From NCBI GenBank assembly GCA_946611445.1, contig CAMODP010000026.1, forward strand, positions 1 through 14,664: DNA of 14,664 nt, written 5' to 3'. Every line of letters begins with the position of its first letter. Position 1 is the first letter of the stretch. The position numbers were made by a program, and so were the translations under genes. Source of the stretch: an uncultured Eubacterium sp. GTDB lineage: Bacteria > Bacillota > Clostridia > Lachnospirales > Lachnospiraceae. The notes under the pieces are model-generated. The model did no database searches. It was given only the letters and a program-made list of their open reading frames with translations, and was not told the origin of the DNA. Below are positions 8,389 to 14,664 of the stretch, one piece after another.

Positions 8389-9254
8389 CCGCAGCTTTCC
8401 ACGAGTATTTCACCTCTGATATCTTTTATATACTCTGCCCCGGACACTGCCTCTCCCAGGATATAGAGTCCGGGGTATTCTTCAAAATCGCCATAGTACA
8501 TGACGATATTGTCCCACGGCGCAAAATATCCCAGATATCCCGCGGTTCCGCCGCCTTCCGTGCTGTTCTCTGTATCCAGAGGTTTTTCCGGATGAAATAC
8601 GATCTCATTCTCGCCGTACAGTTCGGTTTCCGCGCGCAGAGGAAGCTGACCTGCAAGTGATCTTGCCGCAGATGTATCATTCAGAGCAAAAACGACTTCC
8701 CCGGCGTCTGAAACTACACGGATTTCCACAGATTCTTCAGCTGCATCGGCAGCAGCTGCCATATTCTCCGTCTTTCCCGTATTTTCAATCTCACTGAATG
8801 TCTCTCCTGCAGTGTCTTCTTCTGCGGCGAATTCCTGCATTGCAGGTCCTTCCGCGGCATCCTTCCCGGCTGCTGCAGAGAGCATTTCCTGTGGTTCCGC
8901 CGTCTCCGGATTCATTTCTTTCGCTTCCGCATCTTCCGGATTTGCTTCTGTTGGCTCCGCAGCCTCCGCCTTCATTTCTTCCGCCGTCGCTTCGGTGGTT
9001 TCCATGTTCTGCCCGGCGGAGTGGTTTCCGGTCCGGACACCCAGAATCCCGGCAAGGCCGGCTAAAGCAATGAAAAGCACAGCAAAACCCGCGGCAAGCG
9101 ATCCCCACCTTGCCGCAGGTATCGGTTTTCTCCGATGACGAATGATCTTATCCGTATCTGCGGCAGGTTTATCCTCGCCCCTGAGGTGATCCGCCTCCCG
9201 GATAAGGTCTTCGTCTATATATTCGAGTGCGTCCAGGATGTCTTCTCTCTTCAC
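8385..9254 (-). CDS. Membrane-bound probable anti-sigma factor with extracytoplasmic cyclophilin-like domain
   Basis: 289 residues. The cytoplasmic head (1-48) has ALEYIDEDLIREA, similar to proteins encoded directly after clostridial ECF sigma genes; no zinc anti-sigma HxxxCxxC motif is present. A single helix (51-73) is followed by a long Glu/Ala/Thr-rich linker (about 80-173) containing 10-residue repeats. Residues about 175-287 (VEIRVVSDAGEVVFALNDTSAARSL at their start, then GGTAGYLGYFAPWDNIVMYYGDF) match the cyclophilin-like fold family (Cyclophil_like2) as I remember it. The model is that the outer domain senses a ligand or surface state and the head releases the sigma factor. The GTG start overlaps the sigma stop as GTGA and follows AAGGAGG. 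Proof of anti-sigma activity is lacking; the call rests on gene order, topology and the head motif. Confidence 0.83.
   Translation of the reverse strand: MKREDILDALEYIDEDLIREADHLRGEDKPAADTDKIIRHRRKPIPAARWGSLAAGFAVLFIALAGLAGILGVRTGNHSAGQNMETTEATAEEMKAEAAEPTEANPEDAEAKEMNPETAEPQEMLSAAAGKDAAEGPAMQEFAAEEDTAGETFSEIENTGKTENMAAAADAAEESVEIRVVSDAGEVVFALNDTSAARSLAGQLPLRAETELYGENEIVFHPEKPLDTENSTEGGGTAGYLGYFAPWDNIVMYYGDFEEYPGLYILGEAVSGAEYIKDIRGEILVESCG
8871..8960 (-). repeat. Three 10-residue coding repeats in the anti-sigma linker
   Basis: Residues 99-108 (AEPTEANPED), 109-118 (AEAKEMNPET) and 119-128 (AEPQEMLSAA) form an imperfect tandem repeat with a 30-base period. It lies in the acidic extracytoplasmic linker. 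Such tracts often vary in copy number between strains and act as flexible stalks. Confidence 0.6.
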
Positions 9255-9811
9255 AGGACATATCCCTCCTTTTCGAGGTATTCCTTCAGTTTCAGCCGTG
9301 TGCGGAACAGCAGGGTCTTTGCCTTGCCCTCCGTCATTCCCAGTGCTGCCGCGGCGGAAGCGACAGGATCAAAGTAATAATATCTGCAGATGAACAGCTT
9401 CCTGGTCTCAGGCGCAAGGCCCCGCAGAAATCGGTTTATATGATCCGCGAGCTCTTCCGCGGCAAACGCGTCCTCCGGACTTCCTTCGCCCGGCACGCAG
9501 TCTGCCAGCTCATCAAGGGACAGGGCGTACTCCGATCCGCCGCGTTTCGCGCTGCGCCGCTTCCGGTATATGTCGATCGAGAGGTGTCTTGTAATCCTCC
9601 CGAGAAATGCAGAAAGCGCAGCCGGCCTGTGCGGAGGCATGGCGTTCCAGGCGTGAAGATAGGTATCATTCACGCTCTCTTCCGCATCCTCCCTGTCGGC
9701 CAGAATATTCCAGGCGATCCTGGTCAGGTAGCGCTCGTATTTGTCCGATGTCTCTTTTATGGCGGACTCATTTCGTTCCCAGTACAGGGCAACAATCGCG
9801 CTGTCTTCCAT
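9251..9811 (-). CDS. ECF-type RNA polymerase sigma factor
   Basis: 186 residues from the ATG at 9811. Region 2 (about 20-85) includes DREDAEESVNDTYLHAWNAMPPHRP split as DREDAEESVNDTY (39-51) and HAWNAMPPHRP (53-63), followed by FLGRITRHLSIDIYRKR, the DNA-melting and -10 recognition part. Region 4 (about 125-180) has the helix-turn-helix with LGMTEGKAKTLLFRTRLKLKEYL. The MPPHRP signature is common in clostridial ECF factors. A longer frame starting at 9862 is rejected because that ATG lies in the promoter -35. The start follows a GGGGAAG site. Downstream, the membrane protein overlaps by four bases (GTGA). The promoter at 9834-9861 has ECF form and is shared with the divergent lipoprotein, so the factor likely drives its own gene and that lipoprotein. 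Confidence 0.95.
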   Translation of the reverse strand: MEDSAIVALYWERNESAIKETSDKYERYLTRIAWNILADREDAEESVNDTYLHAWNAMPPHRPAALSAFLGRITRHLSIDIYRKRRSAKRGGSEYALSLDELADCVPGEGSPEDAFAAEELADHINRFLRGLAPETRKLFICRYYYFDPVASAAAALGMTEGKAKTLLFRTRLKLKEYLEKEGYVL

Positions 9812-9833
9812 CTGTGCTCTTCCCCTATATATC

Positions 9834-9861
9834 TTCCCGCAAAACACACGCGAAGGTTTCA
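9834..9861 (-). promoter_or_regulatory. ECF-type promoter of the sigma/anti-sigma operon
   Basis: On the minus strand TGAAAC (9856-9861) and CGGGAA (9834-9839) are separated by exactly 16 bases. The element matches the divergent promoter at 10018-10045 in all eight bases of TGAAACCT, in the CGGGAA, and in spacing. TGAAAC-N16-CG is the general shape of ECF promoters such as those of SigW and SigM. Transcription would start about 15 bases before the sigma ATG at 9811, which points to autoregulation. Confidence 0.77.
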
Positions 9862-9875
9862 CTCCGATATATTTT

Positions 9876-9943
9876 GATTTGGTCGCCTAAAGTAGCTTAC
9901 GGATTGTAGCTTGCGTGGGTTCAGTACTTTTGGCGCTGTAATC
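9876..9943. repeat. Imperfect inverted repeat in the divergent intergenic region
   Basis: CGCCTAAAGTA (9884-9894) is mirrored by TACTTTTGGCG (9925-9935) with one mismatch and a 30-base centre. Beyond four non-matching bases the symmetry resumes with GATT (9876-9879) and AATC (9940-9943). The repeat lies midway between the two ECF promoters. It could be an operator for another regulator, an RNA hairpin or a small relic. The centre also holds two copies of GTAGCTT 14 bases apart. Nothing else is recognised in 9862-10017. Confidence 0.4.
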
Positions 9944-10017
9944 ATATTCATATTATACAGCCTCCGGCAGATAAGTGCGCACATTTTACCCGTCTCAGAA
10001 CATTTTTTGAAAAAAAA

Positions 10018-10045
10018 TGAAACCTCCTTCTTTTTTCTGCGGGAA
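10018..10045 (+). promoter_or_regulatory. ECF-type promoter of the vWA lipoprotein gene
   Basis: TGAAAC (10018-10023) and CGGGAA (10040-10045) with a 16-base spacer, extended -35 TGAAACCT, and a C/T-rich spacer ending in TG, as in the sigma gene promoter. Transcription would start near 10052, about 34 bases before the ATG at 10086 and its AAGGAGG site (10073-10079). The identical architecture makes this gene a predicted direct target of the sigma factor at 9251-9811. Confidence 0.8.
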
Positions 10046-10085
10046 TACAGGTGTAAAAGCAAATTCGTCTGCAAGGAGGAAAACC

Positions 10086-11876
10086 ATGAGAATCAAAACC
10101 GCCACAGCATTAATAAGCGCAGTTCTTATCCTGACCACAGCTGCGGGCTGCGCCATCCGCCAGGCCGAAATGTCCCCGTCAGACACAGGAAGCTCTGTCC
10201 CTGCGCCAACCGGTTCCTCATCCGGTCTGATATCAGAGAGCAGGCAAAACATAGCATATGCGCCTTCCTCTGCCGTGACAGAAGATATGTATGAGACCGG
10301 GTATATGGAAACGGGGGAGACCTGGGCACCGTACTCTGACCAGGCATCGGAGGCCGGATATGGAAAAATGGTCGAATATGATGAGCCGGACTGGAACACT
10401 GAAGAATACGCCTACACGGCAGAGAATATATTCCGCGCAGTAAAGACCGCGCCTTTCTCGACTTTTGCGGCGGATGTGGACACTGCATCCTACGCCAATG
10501 TGCGCAGAATGATCCTGCAGGGCGATACGGTCACGCCGGATGCCGTCCGCGCAGAAGAAATGATCAACTATTTTCACTACAACTACGCAGATCCGGAGAA
10601 TGATGATCCCTTCGGCGTGACGACGGAGCTGGCGCCCTGTTCCTGGAATCCGGACGCGGATCTCCTGCTTATCGGCCTGCAGGCAAGGAAGCCGGATAGC
10701 CGGGAGATGCCTGTCTCAAACCTGGTTTTCCTGATCGACGTCTCCGGTTCCATGTCCGATCACAACAAGCTTCCGCTCGTCAAAAGGTCATTCATGACCC
10801 TCGTGGAAAACCTGACGGAAAAAGACAGGGTGACTCTTATCACCTATGCGGACGGTGAGGAGATCATCTGTGAAGGAGTGCCCGGAGATGAGAAGGCAGA
10901 GATCATGTCGGCGCTGGAAAGTCTGGAGGCGGGCGGCGCGACAGACGGACAGCACGCTCTTGAGATGGCATACGAGACAGCTGAAAAGTACTATGCCGAG
11001 GGCGGCAACAACCGCGTCATCCTTGCCACAGACGGCGACTTCAATGTCGGCATCACCTCAGAAGGAGACCTGACCAGATATATAAAGAAAAAGACATCCG
11101 GCGGCATCTTCCTCTCCGTTCTCGGATACGGCATGGGAAATTACAAAGACAACAAAATGGAAGCCATCGCGGACAGCGGAAACGGAAACTACTACTACAT
11201 CGACAACATCGCCGAAGCCAGAAAAGTCCTCGTCGAAGAGGCGGGCGGAACGCTCTTTGCAGTAGCAAAAGATGTCAAGCTGCAGGTCGAATTCAATCCC
11301 GCCATGGTAAAAGGCTACCGCCTGATCGGGTATGAAAACCGCACGATGGCTGCGGAAGATTTCAGTGACGACACCAAAGACGGCGGCGAGATCGGCGCCG
11401 GCCACCAGGTCACAGCTCTCTACGAAATCATACCTGCCGATTCGGAGTATCCGATCCCGGAGGTGGAGTCACGGTACGATCATAGCCTGAATACCGGAAC
11501 AGTATCTGCTGAAGAAGAGGATGCCAGAGCAGCTGCAGACCAGGTTGCCGAAAGCGGAACCTCTGCCGCATCCGGGATCAGATCCGACGCGGAAGCCTCC
11601 GGCAGCTCCGACGAATGGCTCACGGTCAAGATCCGCTGGAAAGAGCCGGATGGTGATACCTCCATGCTCCGCGAATACCCCGTCGATAACACCAATGTCA
11701 GAGAAGAGATGTCAGAGAACATGTCATGGGCTGCCGGTGTCGCCCAGACGGCGATGCTCCTGAAAGATTCCCCGTACGCGGGAACCTCCTCTTACGATAC
11801 TGTCAGAGACCGGCTGAAGCGAATCGCCGATGACGATTACAGGGAAGAATTCCTGTACCTGCTGTCAAGACTGTGA
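10086..11876 (+). CDS. YfbK-type von Willebrand factor A lipoprotein
   Basis: 596 residues. A signal peptide ends in TTAAGC, with lipidated Cys22, so the protein should be anchored on the outer face of the membrane. A Ser/Thr-rich stalk (23-100) precedes the YfbK-type N-terminal segment (about 110-170: STFAADVDTASYANVRR, then VRAEEMINYF). The vWA domain (about 210-385) has a complete metal site: DVSGSM (218-223), T286 in GGATDG and D316 in ATDGDFNVG. The C-terminal YfbK domain (about 395-596) is interrupted by an acidic Ser/Ala-rich insert at about 463-508. vWA domains bind protein partners through a metal ion; the ligand here is unknown. The start is fixed by AAGGAGG and by the ECF promoter, which overlaps the longer frame beginning at 10017. 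It converges on hypB with only four bases between the stops and no visible terminator. Confidence 0.93.
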   Translation: MRIKTATALISAVLILTTAAGCAIRQAEMSPSDTGSSVPAPTGSSSGLISESRQNIAYAPSSAVTEDMYETGYMETGETWAPYSDQASEAGYGKMVEYDEPDWNTEEYAYTAENIFRAVKTAPFSTFAADVDTASYANVRRMILQGDTVTPDAVRAEEMINYFHYNYADPENDDPFGVTTELAPCSWNPDADLLLIGLQARKPDSREMPVSNLVFLIDVSGSMSDHNKLPLVKRSFMTLVENLTEKDRVTLITYADGEEIICEGVPGDEKAEIMSALESLEAGGATDGQHALEMAYETAEKYYAEGGNNRVILATDGDFNVGITSEGDLTRYIKKKTSGGIFLSVLGYGMGNYKDNKMEAIADSGNGNYYYIDNIAEARKVLVEEAGGTLFAVAKDVKLQVEFNPAMVKGYRLIGYENRTMAAEDFSDDTKDGGEIGAGHQVTALYEIIPADSEYPIPEVESRYDHSLNTGTVSAEEEDARAAADQVAESGTSAASGIRSDAEASGSSDEWLTVKIRWKEPDGDTSMLREYPVDNTNVREEMSENMSWAAGVAQTAMLLKDSPYAGTSSYDTVRDRLKRIADDDYREEFLYLLSRL

Positions 11877-11880
11877 CTTC

Positions 11881-12546
11881 TCAGATTGCCTGCATTGACT
11901 GCTCCAGCCACTGTATCAGCGCTTCAAACCCTTCACCGGTCCGGGCACTGACGGGGAAGATTTCCGCGCGGGGATTCAGCGCGCGGATTCTTTCCTTTGC
12001 AAGCTGCATATCAAAATCAAAATACGGAAGCGTGTCTGTCTTGTTGATCAGCACGGCATCACATACCTGGAACATCAGCGGGTATTTCAGAGGCTTATCA
12101 TCGCCCTCCGGAACGCTCAGGATCATGATGTTCCTGTGAGCGCCGGTGTCAAATTCGGCAGGGCAGACCAGATTCCCGATATTCTCCAGAATCAGCAGGT
12201 CAAACGCTTTTGTGTCGTACGCCGCCAGCGTGCGGCTTACCATATCGGCATCAATATGGCACAGACCGCCGTTATGAATCTGCAGAGCAGGGACGCCCGT
12301 CCGGTCAGCCACCCTCTGCGCGTCCTCTGTCGATTCAATATCCACGTCCATCACGCCGATGCGCATGCTGTCCTTCAGCCTGTTGATCAGCGTGATCAGC
12401 GTCGTCGTCTTGCCGCTGCCCGGACCGGACATGACATTCAGGAAAAAGGTCTTCTGCCGGCGCATCTGCTCCCGTATGGCATCCGCCGTCCTGTCATTAT
12501 CGGCAAGTATGCTCTCTTCGACCCTGATAACCTTTACTTCTCCCAT
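11881..12546 (-). CDS. hypB: HypB-type nickel-binding GTPase (first tandem copy)
   Basis: 221 residues from the ATG at 12546, preferred over the ATG at 12558 because GGAG stands about seven bases upstream and the N-terminus (MGEVKVI) then lines up with the neighbouring paralogue. It has a P-loop GPGSGKTT (41-48), the base-recognition motif NKTD (169-172), and the switch signature CPAEFDTGA followed by LSVPEGDDKP. The family's metal ligands are present: C96-H97 in GGLCHID and C128 in LVCPAEF. HypB inserts nickel into [NiFe] hydrogenase with HypA, using GTP hydrolysis. The N-terminal CxxCGC and His-rich nickel stores of some HypB proteins are absent. It starts 26 bases after the other hypB stop, in the same operon. 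No hydrogenase or other hyp gene is in view, so the client enzyme is unknown. Confidence 0.9.
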   Translation of the reverse strand: MGEVKVIRVEESILADNDRTADAIREQMRRQKTFFLNVMSGPGSGKTTTLITLINRLKDSMRIGVMDVDIESTEDAQRVADRTGVPALQIHNGGLCHIDADMVSRTLAAYDTKAFDLLILENIGNLVCPAEFDTGAHRNIMILSVPEGDDKPLKYPLMFQVCDAVLINKTDTLPYFDFDMQLAKERIRALNPRAEIFPVSARTGEGFEALIQWLEQSMQAI

Positions 12547-12572
12547 TGTATGCTCCATTCTCTGTACATGAG

Positions 12573-13250
12573 TCAGCGGGATTTACCCGTCACGGAGCCT
12601 GCCAGCTGCAGCAGGTACGCTGCCAGTTCCGCGACGCCCTCGCCGTTTTTTGCCGAAATATAGAAAATGCGGACATCCGGATTACGCATGCGGGCATATT
12701 TCTCAACCCTGTCTCTGTCAAAGTCAAAGACAGGGAGCGTATCGATCTTGTTGATGACCAGGATATCGCTCTTTTCATACATCAGCGGATACTTGACCGG
12801 CTTGTCATCTCCCTCCGGCACACTGAGGACAGTCATGTTGACTGCCGCGCCGGTGTCAAATTCTGCCGGGCAGACAAGATTGCCGATGTTCTCCAGGAAA
12901 ATCAGGTCCAGGTCTTCATCTCCGAGCGCCCGTATGCCCTGGCGTGTCATGTCCGCGTCCAGGTGGCACATGCCGCCTGTGTGCAGCTGTACAGACGGAA
13001 TGCCGGCGGCAAGCATGGTTTTCGCGTCCACGTCGGAATCAATATCCGCCTCCATCACGCCCCAGCGGATCTTATCCCGAAAATGGGGAATGAGAGAAAG
13101 CAGCGTCGTCGTTTTCCCGCTCCCGGGCCCGGCCATCAAGTTGATCAGACATGTGCCCCTCGCCCGCAGCTCTTCCCGCAGATTCTGCGCGTCCAGGTCA
13201 TTATCCTCCAGAATCGATTCTTTTAACGCAATGATCTTAACGTTTTCCAT
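12573..13250 (-). CDS. hypB: HypB-type nickel-binding GTPase (second tandem copy)
   Basis: 225 residues. About half of the positions in the first 80 residues are identical to the neighbouring copy by eye, with higher identity around the GTPase motifs. The P-loop GPGSGKTT (41-48), NKID (167-170), metal ligands C95-H96 in GGMCHLD and C127 in LVCPAEF, and LSVPEGDDKP are all intact. Both copies thus look active and metal-binding. The C-terminus is slightly longer (LLQLAGSVTGKSR). The start has a GGAGAGG site about 10 bases upstream. It follows the flavin reductase gene by 23 bases and precedes the other hypB by 26, so the three are probably co-transcribed. The pair may serve two nickel enzymes, or act as a heterodimer in place of a homodimer. 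Divergence between the copies argues against a very recent duplication. Confidence 0.92.
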   Translation of the reverse strand: MENVKIIALKESILEDNDLDAQNLREELRARGTCLINLMAGPGSGKTTTLLSLIPHFRDKIRWGVMEADIDSDVDAKTMLAAGIPSVQLHTGGMCHLDADMTRQGIRALGDEDLDLIFLENIGNLVCPAEFDTGAAVNMTVLSVPEGDDKPVKYPLMYEKSDILVINKIDTLPVFDFDRDRVEKYARMRNPDVRIFYISAKNGEGVAELAAYLLQLAGSVTGKSR

Positions 13251-13273
13251 GCAGCTATCACCCTCTCCGGCTG

Positions 13274-13789
13274 TTATTCTTCGATCAGATATGCCGACAC
13301 AATCTCGCCAAAATAAGCGATGTGGTCATCCGGCTCGGCCGCATAAAACTGACCCTGTATCTCTTCCGGAAGCCGGGACGCGTCCTGCTCCTGCCGGTAG
13401 AGAACACGGCACTCCAGTGTCAGCGGGAACTCCTTTATTGCCGGTACGGAGATCACCTCCGGATCGGCCAGCGTCAGCCCGGCCTCATGAATCTTGTCCA
13501 TATCCCTGCCGCTTTTTGAGCCGCAGATGGCATATGCCTCCCTGCTGTACCCGTTGACCGGGATATTGACGGTAAATTCCGGATTCTGATCCAGCAGTTC
13601 TCTGGTAAATCTGCTCTTACGCACATAAACCACAAAAACCTGCCGGTTCCAGATTCTGCCCGTGTGCCCCCAGCCGATAACCATGCTGTTGACTTTATCA
13701 CCCGCCTTTGTCGTCAGAAAGACTCCTTTTTTCAATGCCTGCGCGATGCTGTTTGCGCACTCTGCCGGCTCCAGTTTTTTCCTCTGCAT
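13274..13789 (-). CDS. Flavin reductase family protein (FMN-binding split barrel)
   Basis: 171 residues from the ATG at 13789, chosen because AAGGAG lies directly upstream; an in-frame ATG at 13840 would run back into the GH2 gene. The N-terminal segment ALKKGVFLTTKAGDKVNSMVIGWG and the following VFVVYVRKSRFT / NPEFTVNIP resemble flavin reductase-like proteins that bind FMN in a split beta-barrel. The C-terminal part (ECRVLYRQEQ, then DDHIAYFGEIVSAYL) fits the same family, in which that strand closes the barrel. It is probably a cytoplasmic flavoprotein that transfers electrons or reduces a small substrate; the substrate cannot be told from sequence. It lies 19 bases after the GH2 gene and 23 before hypB. 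Association with HypB-type GTPases is not an established functional link. Confidence 0.9.
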   Translation of the reverse strand: MQRKKLEPAECANSIAQALKKGVFLTTKAGDKVNSMVIGWGHTGRIWNRQVFVVYVRKSRFTRELLDQNPEFTVNIPVNGYSREAYAICGSKSGRDMDKIHEAGLTLADPEVISVPAIKEFPLTLECRVLYRQEQDASRLPEEIQGQFYAAEPDDHIAYFGEIVSAYLIEE

Positions 13790-13808
13790 ATTTTCTCCTT
13801 TCTGCATT

Positions 13809-14664
13809 TCAGACATCCAGCTTGCACACCCGCCGGTCATACGTCATCAATCCGTTCGTCTCTTCCTCAATATCTGAGAGCTGCGTATAGACGGCGCCTG
13901 CCAGCCCTTCCTTTTTCAGCTCTTCTATTTCCTTCATCAGCCGGGCAAACGCCCCGGGCAGTTCTTCCGGAGAATAGTCATGATAGCCATAGCTGCTGCG
14001 GTACATCACGTGCCCCGGAATTCTGCAGGTATATCCGCCGTATTCAGAGAGTACATACGGTCTGCCGCCGGAGGCGGCATCCTGTTTCACCCGGAGCCTG
14101 CGGAAATAATTGTGTTCGCTGACGATATCGCCGCCGCCCTGGTCAAACCAGCCGCTTGCGTGTTCGACCAGCCTGCCGGGATCTTCTTTTTTTACCATCC
14201 CTGCAAGCCGCAGTGCGTCAAACTGTCCCCAGCCCTCGTTGAATATCCCCCACAGCGCGATGCAGGGAAAGACCCGCAGCTGCCGGATCATCCCGAGCAG
14301 GTCTCTCTCGAAGCGTTTCCGTTCCCTGACATCCTTCCTTCCGAACAGCCGGTAATGCCTGTCTTCCGTCCTGTTCCACAGGAAGGGGGCCACCGTCGGC
14401 AGATATGTCTGCAGCAGCGCATTGACCCGCTCGCCTCCGTGCGGCATATCCTGCCACACCGCCATGCCCAGTCGGTCGCAGTGATAATACCATCTGGCGC
14501 ATTCGATCTTCTCATGCTTCCGGATCGTATTGAATCCCAGCCGCTTTGCCTGCGTGATATCCCAGACCAGCGCCTCATCAGACGGCGGCGTCATCAGACT
14601 TCCCGGCCAGTACCCCTGGTCAAGGATCCCATGGAAAAAATATGGCTTTCCGTTCAGCGTCAGG
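13809..14664 (-). CDS. Glycoside hydrolase family 2 (beta-galactosidase/beta-glucuronidase-like), C-terminal part
   Basis: The frame is open to the right edge, so the 5' end is missing; the ATG at 14594 is internal. About 284 residues of the GH2 TIM-barrel are visible. They start with the family segment NGKPYFFHGILDQGYWP and continue with FNTIRKHEKIE. The acid/base glutamate is in IFNEGWG (codon 14235-14237) and the nucleophile in VLSEYGG (codon 14043-14045). The end, TQLSDIEEETNGLMTYDRRV, is typical of GH2 enzymes that stop at the barrel with no extra C-terminal domain. It hydrolyses a beta-linked sugar from plant or host glycans, most likely in the cytoplasm. The substrate cannot be decided without the N-terminal domains. 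The flavin reductase gene follows after 19 bases on the same strand. Confidence 0.93.
   Translation of the reverse strand, partial: LTLNGKPYFFHGILDQGYWPGSLMTPPSDEALVWDITQAKRLGFNTIRKHEKIECARWYYHCDRLGMAVWQDMPHGGERVNALLQTYLPTVAPFLWNRTEDRHYRLFGRKDVRERKRFERDLLGMIRQLRVFPCIALWGIFNEGWGQFDALRLAGMVKKEDPGRLVEHASGWFDQGGGDIVSEHNYFRRLRVKQDAASGGRPYVLSEYGGYTCRIPGHVMYRSSYGYHDYSPEELPGAFARLMKEIEELKKEGLAGAVYTQLSDIEEETNGLMTYDRRVCKLDV

Noticed and set aside
9812..9862. Longer start for the sigma factor (ATG 9862)
   Set aside because: The extra codons coincide with the ECF promoter. The resemblance to the extra codons of the lipoprotein frame at 10017 comes from the shared promoter motif, not from homologous peptides.
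9952..9957. A perfect TATAAT on the - strand upstream of the sigma gene
   Set aside because: No acceptable -35 is found 16-18 bases upstream and no TGn extension is present, so it is not listed as a promoter.
14062..14089. A third TGAAAC-N16-CGG match on the - strand
   Set aside because: It lies inside the GH2 coding region, has CGGCAG instead of CGGGAA, and lacks the extended TGAAACCT. Probably chance.
11881..14664. Hydrogenase maturation operon
   Set aside because: Apart from the two hypB-type genes there is no hypA, hypC-F or hydrogenase gene in the window; the other members are a flavin reductase and a GH2 enzyme.

Overview
The window looks like a chromosome segment from a moderately GC-rich Bacillota genome, most likely a gut clostridium of the Lachnospiraceae type. 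This is inferred from the protein families (a DUF975 membrane protein, a clostridial-type ECF sigma factor with its partner, a CD1871A-like CxxC tail, a TGS-less ThrRS, an Lhr-like helicase) and from strong AAGGAGG-type ribosome binding sites. There is no rRNA, tRNA, CRISPR array, transposase or phage gene. Coding density is high and every gene reads through without frameshifts.

Layout. (1) 1-742 (+) is the C-terminal end of an Lhr-like helicase, converging on thrS (755-2539, -) across a hairpin that contains the helicase stop codon. (2) 2682-5661 (-) is one compact operon: DUF975 membrane protein, OmpR-type response regulator, histidine kinase, then a small membrane protein. Helically phased CCTTAAC repeats upstream look like a regulator binding site. 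thrS follows from its own promoter. (3) 5830-8370 (+) is a two-gene redox unit. A five-helix membrane protein ending in a CD1871A-like CxxC tail overlaps a polyferredoxin-type membrane protein fused to an extracytoplasmic TlpA-like thioredoxin domain. Together they could carry electrons from the cytoplasm to exported thiols. A housekeeping promoter and a strong leader hairpin precede them. (4) 8385-11876 is a self-contained ECF circuit. A sigma factor and a membrane-bound probable anti-sigma factor are coupled by a GTGA overlap on the minus strand. A YfbK-type von Willebrand A lipoprotein is encoded divergently. Both divergent units carry the same ECF-type promoter, TGAAACCT-N14-CGGGAA. The probable anti-sigma factor carries an extracytoplasmic cyclophilin-like fold domain at the end of a repetitive acidic linker. 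(5) 11881-14664 (-) holds two tandem HypB-type nickel GTPases, a flavin reductase family protein and the C-terminal part of a GH2 glycosidase that runs off the right edge.

The best candidate for an undescribed system is the ECF/anti-sigma/vWA lipoprotein circuit. The sequence itself supplies two matching sigma-specific promoters and an unusual sensor-domain architecture. The CD1871A-polyferredoxin-TlpA pair is the second candidate. Names of families are recognised from memory of their motifs; no database search was possible.
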